Below, one piece after another: positions 26,649-34,927 of a stretch of DNA of 64,000 bases; the first letter of the stretch is position 1, and each line of letters begins with the position of its first letter. The stretch comes from Candidatus Gastranaerophilales bacterium (GTDB lineage Bacteria; Cyanobacteriota; Vampirovibrionia; Gastranaerophilales; Gastranaerophilaceae): NCBI GenBank assembly GCA_944323595.1, contig CALUTF010000002.1, positions 53,447 to 117,446 of the forward strand. The letters are read 5' to 3'. A model generated the notes under the pieces. It was not told where the DNA came from and ran no database searches. It was given only the letters and a program-made list of their open reading frames with translations. The position numbers and the translations under genes were made by a program.

Positions 26649-26704
26649 TGTAACAAGTTTTATAAAAACTGAAATTCGGATTTGTTTATATACTTTATAT
26701 ATAC
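26649..26704 (+). promoter_or_regulatory. Duplicated promoter block (plus copy)
   Basis: TGTAACAAGTTTTATAAAA at 26649-26667 and TTATATACTTTATATATA at 26686-26703. The block matches 7251-7309 read on the minus strand in both sequence and spacing. It precedes the 54-residue gene. Confidence 0.55.
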
Positions 26705-26736
26705 ATCAGAGATAATTAAGAAGAGAGGCGACAGAG

Positions 26737-26901
26737 ATGGCAGTTAAAAATTTGAATAAAATTGACGACAAATTGAAATCAATGTATGACAATCAAGTAA
26801 CAATAGCCACAAATCAGGCGTATGTTGACCGATCAGATTTATTATTTGAGCAGATGAATTTCATAGCAATGGCGAACAAGCAGGCTCTACATCTGAAATA
26901 A
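26737..26901 (+). CDS. Small protein, 54 residues
   Basis: The frame starts at an ATG after AGAGAGGCGACAGAG (good SD) and reads MAVKNLNKIDDKLKSMYDNQ, ending in NKQALHLK. It has its own promoter-like block (26649-26704) and terminator (26994-27018), which supports it being real despite its size. The product is a soluble, probably helical peptide without cysteine or membrane segment. The function is unknown. A second copy of the flanking promoter and tail lies at 7105-7309 without an equivalent ORF. Confidence 0.65.
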   Translation: MAVKNLNKIDDKLKSMYDNQVTIATNQAYVDRSDLLFEQMNFIAMANKQALHLK

Positions 26902-26993
26902 AGATTTTGAAACACTTACATTCTACCTATTCCTATATTCCTAAACAAGTTTAACTATTTAACTCCAATTAATTTTTCCCCTACAAATTTTGT

Positions 26994-27018
26994 ACCTGAT
27001 TTCATCCCGAGATCAGGT
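26994..27018 (+). terminator. Intrinsic terminator
   Basis: ACCTGAT and ATCAGGT pair across TTCATCCCGAG, followed by a run of nine T. It ends the small-protein unit. Between it and 27130 I see no further gene. Confidence 0.85.
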
Positions 27019-27150
27019 TTTTTTTTATTTTAAATATATTTGAAGTGTCGGCTTACATTATTCCCTCGCCCCGACAGATTGACCTCTGTGGGGGAGAGCG
27101 CAATAAATTTCCAATGTTGAAGTGTAGTCTTGATGCAAATTTTGTCTTTA

Positions 27151-27159
27151 TGCTAAAAT
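27151..27159 (+). promoter_or_regulatory. nadD extended -10 (TGCTAAAAT), leaderless candidate
   Basis: TGC-TAAAAT-TTATTT-ATG, with TTGATG 18 bases upstream of the hexamer. The predicted +1 coincides with the start codon. The same nonamer occurs at 28376 and 32895. Confidence 0.6.
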
Positions 27160-27165
27160 TTATTT

Positions 27166-27756
27166 ATGAAATTATGCGTATTTCAAGGAACTTTTAACCC
27201 GATACACCGTGCTCATCTACAGGTTGCTGAATACGTATACAAAAATTTTGATTTCGACAAAATTCTGTTTATTCCTGCATACAAACCTCCGCATAAAGAC
27301 TATACCCCCGGAATGGCTATACACAGATTTAATATGGTCAAACTTGCAGTTGAAAATCGATATAACTTTGATGTCTCTGATATTGAATATAAAAGTGAAG
27401 AGAAATCCTATACTTACCTGACAATTAAGGAGTTATACAAAAAATACCCCGTTGATGGCAAAATTAATTTTATTATCGGCACTGATGCCTTTGAAAAAAT
27501 AGAAACATGGTACGAAACCGATAAACTTAAAAAACTTGTGGATTTCATAGTTTTCAGACGGACAAATAATTTTTCACAGCAAAACTATAATTACCTGAAA
27601 GAAAAGGGGTATAACTTTATATTCGCAGACCTTGAATTTTGCGATATTTCATCCACACAATTGAGGTCAAGAATAACAAACGGTGAGAGAATAAATGATA
27701 TAGTAACCGAGGAAGTAGAGGATTACATAAAAAAACATGGTTTATACAAAAATTAA
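27166..27756 (+). CDS. nadD: Nicotinate-nucleotide adenylyltransferase
   Basis: The 196-residue enzyme makes deamido-NAD from nicotinate mononucleotide and ATP in NAD synthesis. The nucleotidyltransferase signature GTFNPIHRAHL is at the N-terminus. FIIGTDAF and the C-terminal ISSTQLRSRI complete the active site. There is no SD, and the promoter places +1 at the ATG. The yqeK gene overlaps its end by 20 bases, the standard nadD-yqeK pairing. Confidence 0.95.
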   Translation: MKLCVFQGTFNPIHRAHLQVAEYVYKNFDFDKILFIPAYKPPHKDYTPGMAIHRFNMVKLAVENRYNFDVSDIEYKSEEKSYTYLTIKELYKKYPVDGKINFIIGTDAFEKIETWYETDKLKKLVDFIVFRRTNNFSQQNYNYLKEKGYNFIFADLEFCDISSTQLRSRITNGERINDIVTEEVEDYIKKHGLYKN

Positions 27757-28330
27757 CGACAAAGAAATAAAAGAATGGCTTAAAAATAACCTTAATGAAG
27801 AACGCTACAGCCATTCGCTCGGCACTGCAGACTGCGCCAGAGAACTTGCCGGAAAATTTGGGCTTGATAAAGAAAAAGCCTATATTGCAGGACTTTTACA
27901 TGACTGCGCAAAATGCTTCAGTACAGATAAATTACTTGAAATAATAAAAAATAATCTTCAGGTCGAAGAATCTGAAATGCTTAATTATAAAACGCTTCAT
28001 GCGCCTGTGAGTGCATATTATGCACAAAAAGAATTCGGTGTTACAGATAAAGAAATTCTCTCAGCCATCAGATGGCATACGCTCGGACAAATAGAAATGA
28101 GCGAGTTTGAAAAAATTATCTTTCTTGCCGATAAAATTGAACCGAATACAAGAGATAAGTCTTATCGTGAAGAAATTCTTAATATTTTACAGGAAGATAA
28201 CGGACTGAACAAGGCTCTTCTTAAATGCTATAAAGAAACTCTTAAAAGCCTTGTAAAACGCGACTTGAAAATATGTTTGCTTACGGTTGAAATTTATAAT
28301 AAACTTGAAGATTTGTGCAAACCTGAATAA
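27737..28330 (+). CDS. yqeK: HD-domain hydrolase YqeK (Ap4A hydrolase family)
   Basis: The 197-residue HD-superfamily protein has RYSHSLGTADCARELA and the metal-binding GLLHDCAKC. IRWHTLGQIEMSEFEKIIFLADKIEPNTRD is also typical of YqeK. Family members split diadenosine tetraphosphate symmetrically. The N-terminus KEWLKNNLNEERYSHS fits the family. It overlaps nadD, so the two are co-translated. The ribosome-silencing factor gene that often follows in Firmicutes is not here. Confidence 0.92.
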   Translation: MVYTKINDKEIKEWLKNNLNEERYSHSLGTADCARELAGKFGLDKEKAYIAGLLHDCAKCFSTDKLLEIIKNNLQVEESEMLNYKTLHAPVSAYYAQKEFGVTDKEILSAIRWHTLGQIEMSEFEKIIFLADKIEPNTRDKSYREEILNILQEDNGLNKALLKCYKETLKSLVKRDLKICLLTVEIYNKLEDLCKPE

Positions 28331-28375
28331 TAAATGTTACAAATTGACTCAATTCAGACATATAAGGCATGTTCA

Positions 28376-28384
28376 TGCTAAAAT
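28376..28384 (+). promoter_or_regulatory. Extended -10 (TGCTAAAAT)
   Basis: This is identical to the nadD nonamer. It lies 24 bases before the ATG at 28409, which has its own GAGGAG. Confidence 0.55.
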
Positions 28385-28408
28385 TTGTTTAAAGATGAGG
28401 AGTGTTTA

Positions 28409-30982
28409 ATGAGAATACTTGAAGTAAAAAATAATCTTGTAAAAATCAGCTTTAATGCTGATGAACACCTTGTATTATCCGGATTTGTTATAATTGAGGA
28501 TGTAAATACGCCCTATGTTGCGCAGGTTGTAAATCTCAAAGCTGACGATACCGGTAACTACGCGATAGTTAAACTCATCTTTACTTTTAACTCTGATGGT
28601 ATTGTTTCAAATTACGACGGCTCAATCCCGTCTCTGGAAGCCATTGTAACTCTGCTTCCGTCTGAAGAACTTCTTGATATTCTGCCGGTTAACAATCCTT
28701 TAAAACTAGGTGTACTTGCACAGCAGGCTTTTTTACTTAATCTGGATCAAACACTTCTCAAAAAAGATTTAATTGTCTGCTCTGACAAGAACGAAAATAC
28801 AAGTATCCTTGTTAACAATATCATTAAACAACTCCAGAGAAATAACCAGAAAGTAATTGTTTGCGATATAGATGATTCTATTGACCACGAAGATAAATTT
28901 ATCTTTACAGAAGATTTTAAGCTTCCGCTGAATTATGACACCATAAATTATATCTGGGAAAACGAACTTACTGATGTTGATGCCACAAGCAAAGCCGTTA
29001 TTCAGGATATATTTCTTGAAGTGCAGGAATATGCAAAAACTACTCCGCATAAATATATTCCGTTCAACACATTTATTGAAGTTGTAGATGCTCAATATAA
29101 AGAAACAGGCATTCCGGAACTCGTACTGCTCAAAAATAAACTCATTAAATATGAAGAAAACAATGTCTTTGCAAATGACTATGCAGAATTTGAAGCACTT
29201 GGAGAATTTTTACAAAAAAATATTTCAACAGTTATTGATATCTCTACAGCCATAAATCCAAAACTGCAAAAGCAGGTAATTGAATATATCTATGAAGTAA
29301 TGCATTCAATGAGAGAATCCATTATTGCTATTACTCCGGTTAACAATGCTAATTCAGATAAAAAATTACTGAAACTATTTTATGCACCGGGAAATGTATT
29401 CACAACAGTTGTTTGCAGCCATGAATACAAATATATTTCAGAGTTAAAACAAATTGCACGCAACATTATTTTATTCCAGCCGCAAACTATTCAACATGAT
29501 TTTGCAAGCTACAATACATATCTGAACAAACTTAATTCTGATGAATTTATCGTTTACGGCGAACTTACACAAAATATTCCGCTGATTGTCCAATCTATGC
29601 AATTGGAAGCTCTTGACACGCTTGAGCGTAAACTTGCAGAAGAAAAACGAATTGCAGAAGAAAGACAAAAAGAATTTGAAAAAGCTCAGGCTGAATTAGA
29701 AGCCGCTTCAAAACCTGTGATGACACCACTTATATCTAATGAAGAGCTAATGCCGGATAATATTGAAGAGGATAATACAATTATTACATCAGAAGCTGAA
29801 AGCGACACAATAAATGATAATCCTGATGATATGCATTTCATAGAAGAGAACGAGCCAGAACCACAGGAGATTGAAGAAGAATTAACTGTTGATACAACAA
29901 ATGAAGACTTTTCAGCTTATGAAGAACCATATAACGAGGTTGTAATAGAAGAAGAGCAGCCGGATGGCACTGAAATTGAAGAAGAAGTGCTGCCGCCGGA
30001 TGAGGCTCTGCCGGAAGAACCACAATCTGAAATAACAGATAGCATAGAGGAAGAAATAACTATAGAGGAACCGCTGCCTGAAAATCCATATCAAAATATA
30101 TTTGACAGCCAGAATCCGTTTCCGGACTCAGAAGATAAACCAGAGCCGATAACTGATAATGCAGCAAGAGATGTAGATGAATATATTATTTATAATGACA
30201 AAAAAGACGAAATTCCGTCTATTGACGAAGTTATAGCGCGGGAAGAACAAGAAAAATTATTAAACAATTCTGACGTTGATACAGAAAACTCAAATGACGG
30301 ACCGGAAGAAGTGCAAGAAATTCAATATATTGAACCTGAAGAGGAAGAAGATAACTCTGTCATAATAGAAGAATTTCATCATGACGCAGAAGAATCATCA
30401 GAACAGCCAACAATGTCAACAGAAGATGAGGTTATTCATGAAAACGAAGATGAACTTCAACCGCACACAATTACCATAGAAAAGGAGCCGCAAGACTTTG
30501 CTGCTTTTGAGGAAATACCTCAGAATGACAATAAATATGTGGGGTTAAATGACTTTGAAGAGTCTCCTGCTCAAACAGAAGATACTCTAACAGAAGATGA
30601 TTTAAATTTCATTGATGAACTTAATCTTGATAATACTGAACAAGCGACAGAAACACAGAATGAACCGGCAGAACCGATTGAGGAAATGCAACCAGAACAG
30701 CCTGTTCAGCAACAAGAGCACCACGAAACTGAGGAAAGCATAAACTTTGATGAACCGCCTATTGTTCCTATATATTCTGCTGATGACAACGAAGATATTG
30801 ACATAGTAGAAGGTGCGACCGAAACTTTTGAACAGGGAGATAAAGTTTCCCATCCTAAATACGGTATTGGCATTGTTGAAAAAATGATTAAGTACGGCAA
30901 CAAAACGCTTTGCTCTATTAATTTTGAAAATGTCGGCAGACGACTGCTGGATCCGGCTATTTCAGAAATTTCTAAAGCTTAA
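28409..30982 (+). CDS. Degenerate HerA-like protein with acidic linker and PcrA-type Tudor domain
   Basis: The start is set at the ATG after GAGGAG, giving 857 residues. Residues 1-100 form a beta-rich barrel-like domain resembling the HAS barrel of HerA-type translocases. Next, KDLIVCSDKNENTSILVNNI...KVIVCDIDD lines up in layout with a HerA/FtsK-type Walker A region, but the GxxGxGK(S/T) residues are lost. A coiled coil (LERKLAEEKRIAEERQKEFE) and about 350 residues of Glu/Pro/Asp-rich linker follow. The last 50 residues (GDKVSHPKYGIGIVEKMIKYG...LCSINFENVGRRLLDPA) match the C-terminal Tudor-like domain of PcrA/UvrD, which docks RNA polymerase. No helicase is present. A DNA- or transcription-associated scaffold is inferred. 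Confidence 0.65.
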   Translation: MRILEVKNNLVKISFNADEHLVLSGFVIIEDVNTPYVAQVVNLKADDTGNYAIVKLIFTFNSDGIVSNYDGSIPSLEAIVTLLPSEELLDILPVNNPLKLGVLAQQAFLLNLDQTLLKKDLIVCSDKNENTSILVNNIIKQLQRNNQKVIVCDIDDSIDHEDKFIFTEDFKLPLNYDTINYIWENELTDVDATSKAVIQDIFLEVQEYAKTTPHKYIPFNTFIEVVDAQYKETGIPELVLLKNKLIKYEENNVFANDYAEFEALGEFLQKNISTVIDISTAINPKLQKQVIEYIYEVMHSMRESIIAITPVNNANSDKKLLKLFYAPGNVFTTVVCSHEYKYISELKQIARNIILFQPQTIQHDFASYNTYLNKLNSDEFIVYGELTQNIPLIVQSMQLEALDTLERKLAEEKRIAEERQKEFEKAQAELEAASKPVMTPLISNEELMPDNIEEDNTIITSEAESDTINDNPDDMHFIEENEPEPQEIEEELTVDTTNEDFSAYEEPYNEVVIEEEQPDGTEIEEEVLPPDEALPEEPQSEITDSIEEEITIEEPLPENPYQNIFDSQNPFPDSEDKPEPITDNAARDVDEYIIYNDKKDEIPSIDEVIAREEQEKLLNNSDVDTENSNDGPEEVQEIQYIEPEEEEDNSVIIEEFHHDAEESSEQPTMSTEDEVIHENEDELQPHTITIEKEPQDFAAFEEIPQNDNKYVGLNDFEESPAQTEDTLTEDDLNFIDELNLDNTEQATETQNEPAEPIEEMQPEQPVQQQEHHETEESINFDEPPIVPIYSADDNEDIDIVEGATETFEQGDKVSHPKYGIGIVEKMIKYGNKTLCSINFENVGRRLLDPAISEISKA

Positions 30983-31332
30983 GCTCTAAGTGTTGCGGCA
31001 CCTTTCTGGTAAACGAATTTAGGCTCAAAATCTTCACTGCAATTAAGCACAATAAGGACTCTTAGACATTTTTCCAGTGAATTAGGCACGTTAAGTTCGT
31101 GAAAACACATCATAGCAACTTTATCCCAGCCGTCAAGCTCAAGGCGGGCAAACTTTGCAGGAAATGCAGCATTTAAGTCTTCCGTAAGAGTGAATATAAC
31201 ATGGGAAATATCACAAGCTTTGATATCGTTTTGCAAAATCATTGCATTTAAAAGTTCAATAACAGCGCTTCTGATTTCGGTGTCTGAATTACAATCAACA
31301 GTAATAGCACCTCTTATACCTTTTGTAACCAT
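30979..31332 (-). CDS. aroH: Chorismate mutase, AroH type
   Basis: The 117-residue protein is a full-length AroH-class (trimeric, Bacillus-type) chorismate mutase. It contains RGAITV (active-site Arg), FTLTEDLNAAFPAKFAR, and a late CLRVLIVLNC. It converts chorismate to prephenate for Phe/Tyr synthesis. It overlaps the convergent HerA/Tudor gene by four bases. AAGGA precedes the ATG. It is the last of the def-fmt-aroH run. Confidence 0.93.
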   Translation of the reverse strand: MVTKGIRGAITVDCNSDTEIRSAVIELLNAMILQNDIKACDISHVIFTLTEDLNAAFPAKFARLELDGWDKVAMMCFHELNVPNSLEKCLRVLIVLNCSEDFEPKFVYQKGAATLRA

Positions 31333-31345
31333 ACGTAAAATTTCC

Positions 31346-32272
31346 TTATTTTTTTAATCCGTTGTACCAATCGCGTGCAAACATTTCACCTTTACCCTCA
31401 GGCTTAACTTTCACCAGTAGAATATTGCAATCTGCACACGCAATTTCTATACCATTTTTTGACACATCACAAAACTCACCGCAAGCCCCATGCTTCTTAG
31501 GCGATCTGACGACCTTTGTTTCCATAACCTTTATAATCTTGCCGTCATGTATAAAATATGCGCATGGAAATTTATAAATACCGCGCACAAGGTTATGAAT
31601 ATCTTCAGCAGGCTTATTCCAATCAATCAACGTTTCTTCTTTAGTGAGTTTATTTGCCATGCAAATACCATTTTCGGATTGTTTAACAGGAGTAACAGAA
31701 CCGTCAAGAAGCCCCGTTAACGTATCTTCAATAAGCACAGGAGAATCTTTGCTTATTTCTTCAAACAAATCAACACATGTCATGTTTTCAGGAATATCAA
31801 TCACTTTTTTAAGACATACATCCCCGCAATCAAGTCCCAGCTCAGTAATCATTGTACAAATACCGGTCTGCTTATCACCGTTTATAATAGCGCGCTGAAT
31901 AGGATTTGCACCGCGGTATCTGGGGAGCAAAGAGGCATGAAGATTAATTGTATGATATTTAGGTATATCAAGAACTTCCTGAGAAAGAATCTGTCCGAAA
32001 GCAAAGGTAACAAAAAAATCAGGCTGAAGCTTTTTCAACTCATCTTGAATTTCCGGCTCTTTACGGATAGATTTAGGTTGAAAAACGGGTAAGCCTTTTG
32101 ATAAAGCAAATTCTTTAATCGGTGACATAGTTAACTTATGCCCTCTGCCGGCAGGTTTATCAGGTTGGGTTACCACACCTAAAACTTCGATTTTATCGGA
32201 ATTATACAAATATTCAAGCGAACGAAGTGCAATAGCAGGTGTTCCGAAAAATACAATTTTAATTGGCTTCAT
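31346..32272 (-). CDS. fmt: Methionyl-tRNA formyltransferase
   Basis: The 308-residue enzyme formylates initiator Met-tRNA using 10-formyl-tetrahydrofolate. Seen: IVFFGTPAIA at the N-terminus, VTQPDKPAGRG, the catalytic region INLHASLLPRYRGANPI, LGLDCGDV, and a C-terminal tRNA-binding domain (VRGIYKFPCAYF). It overlaps the def gene by 14 bases, the usual def-fmt order. Confidence 0.97.
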   Translation of the reverse strand: MKPIKIVFFGTPAIALRSLEYLYNSDKIEVLGVVTQPDKPAGRGHKLTMSPIKEFALSKGLPVFQPKSIRKEPEIQDELKKLQPDFFVTFAFGQILSQEVLDIPKYHTINLHASLLPRYRGANPIQRAIINGDKQTGICTMITELGLDCGDVCLKKVIDIPENMTCVDLFEEISKDSPVLIEDTLTGLLDGSVTPVKQSENGICMANKLTKEETLIDWNKPAEDIHNLVRGIYKFPCAYFIHDGKIIKVMETKVVRSPKKHGACGEFCDVSKNGIEIACADCNILLVKVKPEGKGEMFARDWYNGLKK

Positions 32273-32828
32273 CTTTTAGCATTTTCTCCAACTCGGGTTC
32301 TTCCAAAAGCTTATCGGGGTCGATAGGCGGCAGGTCAAATTTTTTCAAAATTTCATCAGCCTCAAATCGGTTTACACAGTGATCAATAAAAAGAATGCCA
32401 TCCAGATGGTCATTTTCATGCTGTATAGCATTAGCAAGAAGTTCACCGTCTTTTGCTTCAAGCACAAAAGATTTTCCTTTGATATCGAGAGCTTTCACCA
32501 TAATATTTTTATATCTTTTAACGTCTGTATAAGCTTCAGGAAAACTTAAACACCCCTCTTGCTTAATCATAGCACCTGATTTTTTAATAATTTTTGGATT
32601 AATAAATACAATCGGATTGTACGGCTCATCGTTTTTGGAAACATCAATAACAAAAACCCTCAAATTAACACCGATTTGCGGCGCGGCAAGCCCGACGCCA
32701 TTGTAAGTATACATAGTATCAAGTAAATCCTGAACGAGTTCCTGAATTTTTTTAGAAACTTTATGGACTTCCTTTGAAGGTTCTCTTAAACTCTTTTCAC
32801 CATACTTTAAAACTTTTCTTACTGCCAT
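32259..32828 (-). CDS. def: Peptide deformylase
   Basis: The 189-residue metalloenzyme removes the formyl group from nascent N-termini. All three motifs are present: GVGLAAPQIG, EGCLSFPE (metal Cys) and QHENDHLDG (HExxH-type metal ligands). The C-terminal extension is acidic and helical. GAGAGG precedes the ATG, and TATAAT lies about 22 bases upstream, so this operon has a normal leader. Confidence 0.97.
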   Translation of the reverse strand: MAVRKVLKYGEKSLREPSKEVHKVSKKIQELVQDLLDTMYTYNGVGLAAPQIGVNLRVFVIDVSKNDEPYNPIVFINPKIIKKSGAMIKQEGCLSFPEAYTDVKRYKNIMVKALDIKGKSFVLEAKDGELLANAIQHENDHLDGILFIDHCVNRFEADEILKKFDLPPIDPDKLLEEPELEKMLKDEAN

Positions 32829-32894
32829 AATTTACCTCTCATAGCAAAAATTATACTATAAATCTACAGGCTATTGCAAATATCAAAAGATAAA

Positions 32895-32903
32895 TGCTAA
32901 AAT
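32895..32903 (+). promoter_or_regulatory. Extended -10 (TGCTAAAAT)
   Basis: Third copy of the nonamer. It lies eight bases before the GGAGG of the 55-residue gene at 32924. Confidence 0.55.
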
Positions 32904-32923
32904 AGGCTACGGAGGTTAGAAAC

Positions 32924-33091
32924 TTGAGATTAAATTACAGTTACAGCTTTTTTAGCGGAACAAATACTTCTGACGCAAAGTTAAGACATGATAAACCGGA
33001 ACCAAATCCACTCGGCATTGAACAATTCATGCCCAAATTTCAACCGGACAAAACAATTATATTTGAGAAAACTCCAATTAAATTACATTAA
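32924..33091 (+). CDS. Small protein, 55 residues, N-terminal SFFSG motif
   Basis: A TTG start preceded by a perfect GGAGG (eight-base spacing) and an extended -10. The product begins MRLNYSYSFFSGTNTSD and continues with a polar Pro/Asn/Lys-rich sequence ending in IKLH. The head resembles the [S/T/N]F[T/S/G] heads of other unknown proteins here. The stop overlaps the 3' end of the convergent queE gene by 14 bases. The function is unknown. Promoter, SD and frame together support translation. Confidence 0.6.
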   Translation: MRLNYSYSFFSGTNTSDAKLRHDKPEPNPLGIEQFMPKFQPDKTIIFEKTPIKLH

Positions 33092-33764
33092 TAAATTTGT
33101 GAACCTGCGGTATTAATCTAACCTTAACATGTTTATCAAGGAATTTATCAAGAATTTTTGTACAAAATTCGGGCGAAACGGTTAAAGTATACCCGTTCAT
33201 TTTGGGTTGCAAAATCAAATCTAAATCATATTTTTTGGCAAGAACACAGCAATTATCGACTTCTTCATCCGTTATACTTTCATCAAAAACAATTTTGGCA
33301 AAACATTCCTTACCAGCAGCATGTTCAAAAAATTTGTCATGAAGCGCATAAGCATTTTTTATTCCGGTAGAGCTTTCAAGCTTTATATCAGCAGAAATGA
33401 TATCAACGTATCTCTTAATTTTATCCAATTCATTATAGAGAGTCGCATTAGTTTCAAGATAAATTTTACGTCCGCCCATCAAAGGTAAAAAATCAGCAAG
33501 AAAATCTGCTGATAAAAGAGGTTCACCACCAGTTAAAGACACTGATGTAATAGTATCAAGATTAAATGTCTTTACCTTATCAAAAAGCTCTGATGGGGTA
33601 TATTCAACATAATTAGAATCAGAAGAAAATTCAGTATCACAATATCTGCAATTTAAATTGCAATCACAAAATCTTATAAATAATTGTTTTACGCCGACAT
33701 AAGGTCCCTCGCCCTGTATTGATGCAAATATTTCTTTAATTTTTGCTTTATGTTGTTCTGCCAT
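33078..33764 (-). CDS. queE: 7-carboxy-7-deazaguanine synthase
   Basis: The 228-residue radical SAM enzyme of queuosine/7-deazaguanine synthesis converts carboxytetrahydropterin to CDG. The 4Fe-4S ligands CNLNCRYC are at residues 35-42. They are preceded by [17 protein letters not shown], and SLTGGEPLL binds SAM. QPKMNGY near the C-terminus is typical. It overlaps the dnaJ-like gene by 17 bases. No other queuosine genes lie in the window. Confidence 0.92.
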   Translation of the reverse strand: MAEQHKAKIKEIFASIQGEGPYVGVKQLFIRFCDCNLNCRYCDTEFSSDSNYVEYTPSELFDKVKTFNLDTITSVSLTGGEPLLSADFLADFLPLMGGRKIYLETNATLYNELDKIKRYVDIISADIKLESSTGIKNAYALHDKFFEHAAGKECFAKIVFDESITDEEVDNCCVLAKKYDLDLILQPKMNGYTLTVSPEFCTKILDKFLDKHVKVRLIPQVHKFINVI

Positions 33765-34893
33765 GTCTAAATTTCTCTCTAATATCAGTTGTTGATATTT
33801 TCTTTAATTTTTCATACAACTTAACCTCATCATCACTCAAAGAATCAGGAATTTCAATAGTTACAGTAACGATAATATCACCTTTTTTACCATTTTTTTC
33901 AAGTCCCTGACCGGCAAGCCTGAATTTTTGACCGGAATTTGTACAAGGCGGAACCTTAAATTTTATATTGCCGTCAGGTGCAGGAAGTTCAATAGATGCC
34001 CCCAGTGCGGCTTCAAAAGGCAAAATTGGTACATTACAAGTTATATCCAAACCATCATACTTCCAGTTAGAATCTTGTATAATAGAAATTTTCAGATATA
34101 AATCACCGTTTTTACCGCCGTACAATCCGGGATTGCCCTCATTAGCAACTCTCAGCTTTGCACCGTTTTTGATATTAGGCGGGATTTTTACAGTAATTTT
34201 TTTATGTTCGGAAATTTCACCTGTACCATTGCATTCACTGCATTTTGTACCGTTGATAAACTTTCTTCCGCGGCACTTAGGACACATATAGCTGTGTAAA
34301 ACATTTACTGTTCTTGATGAACCTTTTATACTTTCCGTCAGAGTCACAGAAATATCAGTATTTATATCAGAACCGTTTTTCGGTTCTTTTTTATCCTGTT
34401 TTGGGCGTTTTGTAGTTTTGGAAAATTCATCAAATATATCAGAAAATATGTTCTTTGTCGTTTTTGTTTTTTCTTTTTTATTCTCACGCTTTGGTTCTGA
34501 AGATGGCGGGGGTGGCGGCGTATCATTTTTTTTAGTATTTTTAGTTTCCGCCGTGTCCTCATGCTCCGGACGGGAGGAAGAATTCTTTGGCTCCTTGTTT
34601 AAGGTTCTGTCCTCAAATTTGGGCTCTTTTGATTTTTTGTAACTTGTTGATGACGTCTTGTATGATTTAAAAAATCCATACAAAGTATTATATTTATTTC
34701 TTTTAATGTTATCCGATAAAGTTTCGTAAGCCTCAGTAATAAGCTTAAATTTAGCAACAGCTTCCGCGCTGTTATTAACGTCAGGATGATATTTACGTGC
34801 GAGTTTCCGATAAGCAGCCTTAATCTCCGACACATCAGAATCCGGAGTAACGCCGAGAATTTCATAATAATTTTTGCCATTTGATAACGCCAT
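33748..34893 (-). CDS. DnaJ-like co-chaperone with reduced zinc finger
   Basis: The 381-residue protein has a clear J domain ([20 protein letters not shown], with the HPD motif in RKYHPDVNN). A long Lys/Glu/Pro/Ser-rich linker with a Pro run (about 85-185) follows. Then comes a zinc-finger region with only two CxxCxG-type repeats (CPKCRG and CSECNG), where canonical DnaJ has four, and then the two C-terminal beta-domains ([21 protein letters not shown]). It should stimulate a DnaK. No SD precedes the ATG; TATTAT lies exactly six bases upstream. It is intermediate between DnaJ and CbpA architectures. Confidence 0.85.
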   Translation of the reverse strand: MALSNGKNYYEILGVTPDSDVSEIKAAYRKLARKYHPDVNNSAEAVAKFKLITEAYETLSDNIKRNKYNTLYGFFKSYKTSSTSYKKSKEPKFEDRTLNKEPKNSSSRPEHEDTAETKNTKKNDTPPPPPSSEPKRENKKEKTKTTKNIFSDIFDEFSKTTKRPKQDKKEPKNGSDINTDISVTLTESIKGSSRTVNVLHSYMCPKCRGRKFINGTKCSECNGTGEISEHKKITVKIPPNIKNGAKLRVANEGNPGLYGGKNGDLYLKISIIQDSNWKYDGLDITCNVPILPFEAALGASIELPAPDGNIKFKVPPCTNSGQKFRLAGQGLEKNGKKGDIIVTVTIEIPDSLSDDEVKLYEKLKKISTTDIREKFRHGRTT

Positions 34894-34899
34894 ACACTT

Positions 34900-34905
34900 A
34901 TAATA
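34900..34905 (-). promoter_or_regulatory. dnaJ-like gene -10 box (TATTAT), leaderless candidate
   Basis: TATTAT-AAGTGT-ATG on the minus strand. The same six-base spacing to the start codon as in nadD, uvrB, cpaE-like and purD-like. Confidence 0.5.
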
Positions 34906-34927
34906 ACTATTTTAAAGAAAATTTCAA

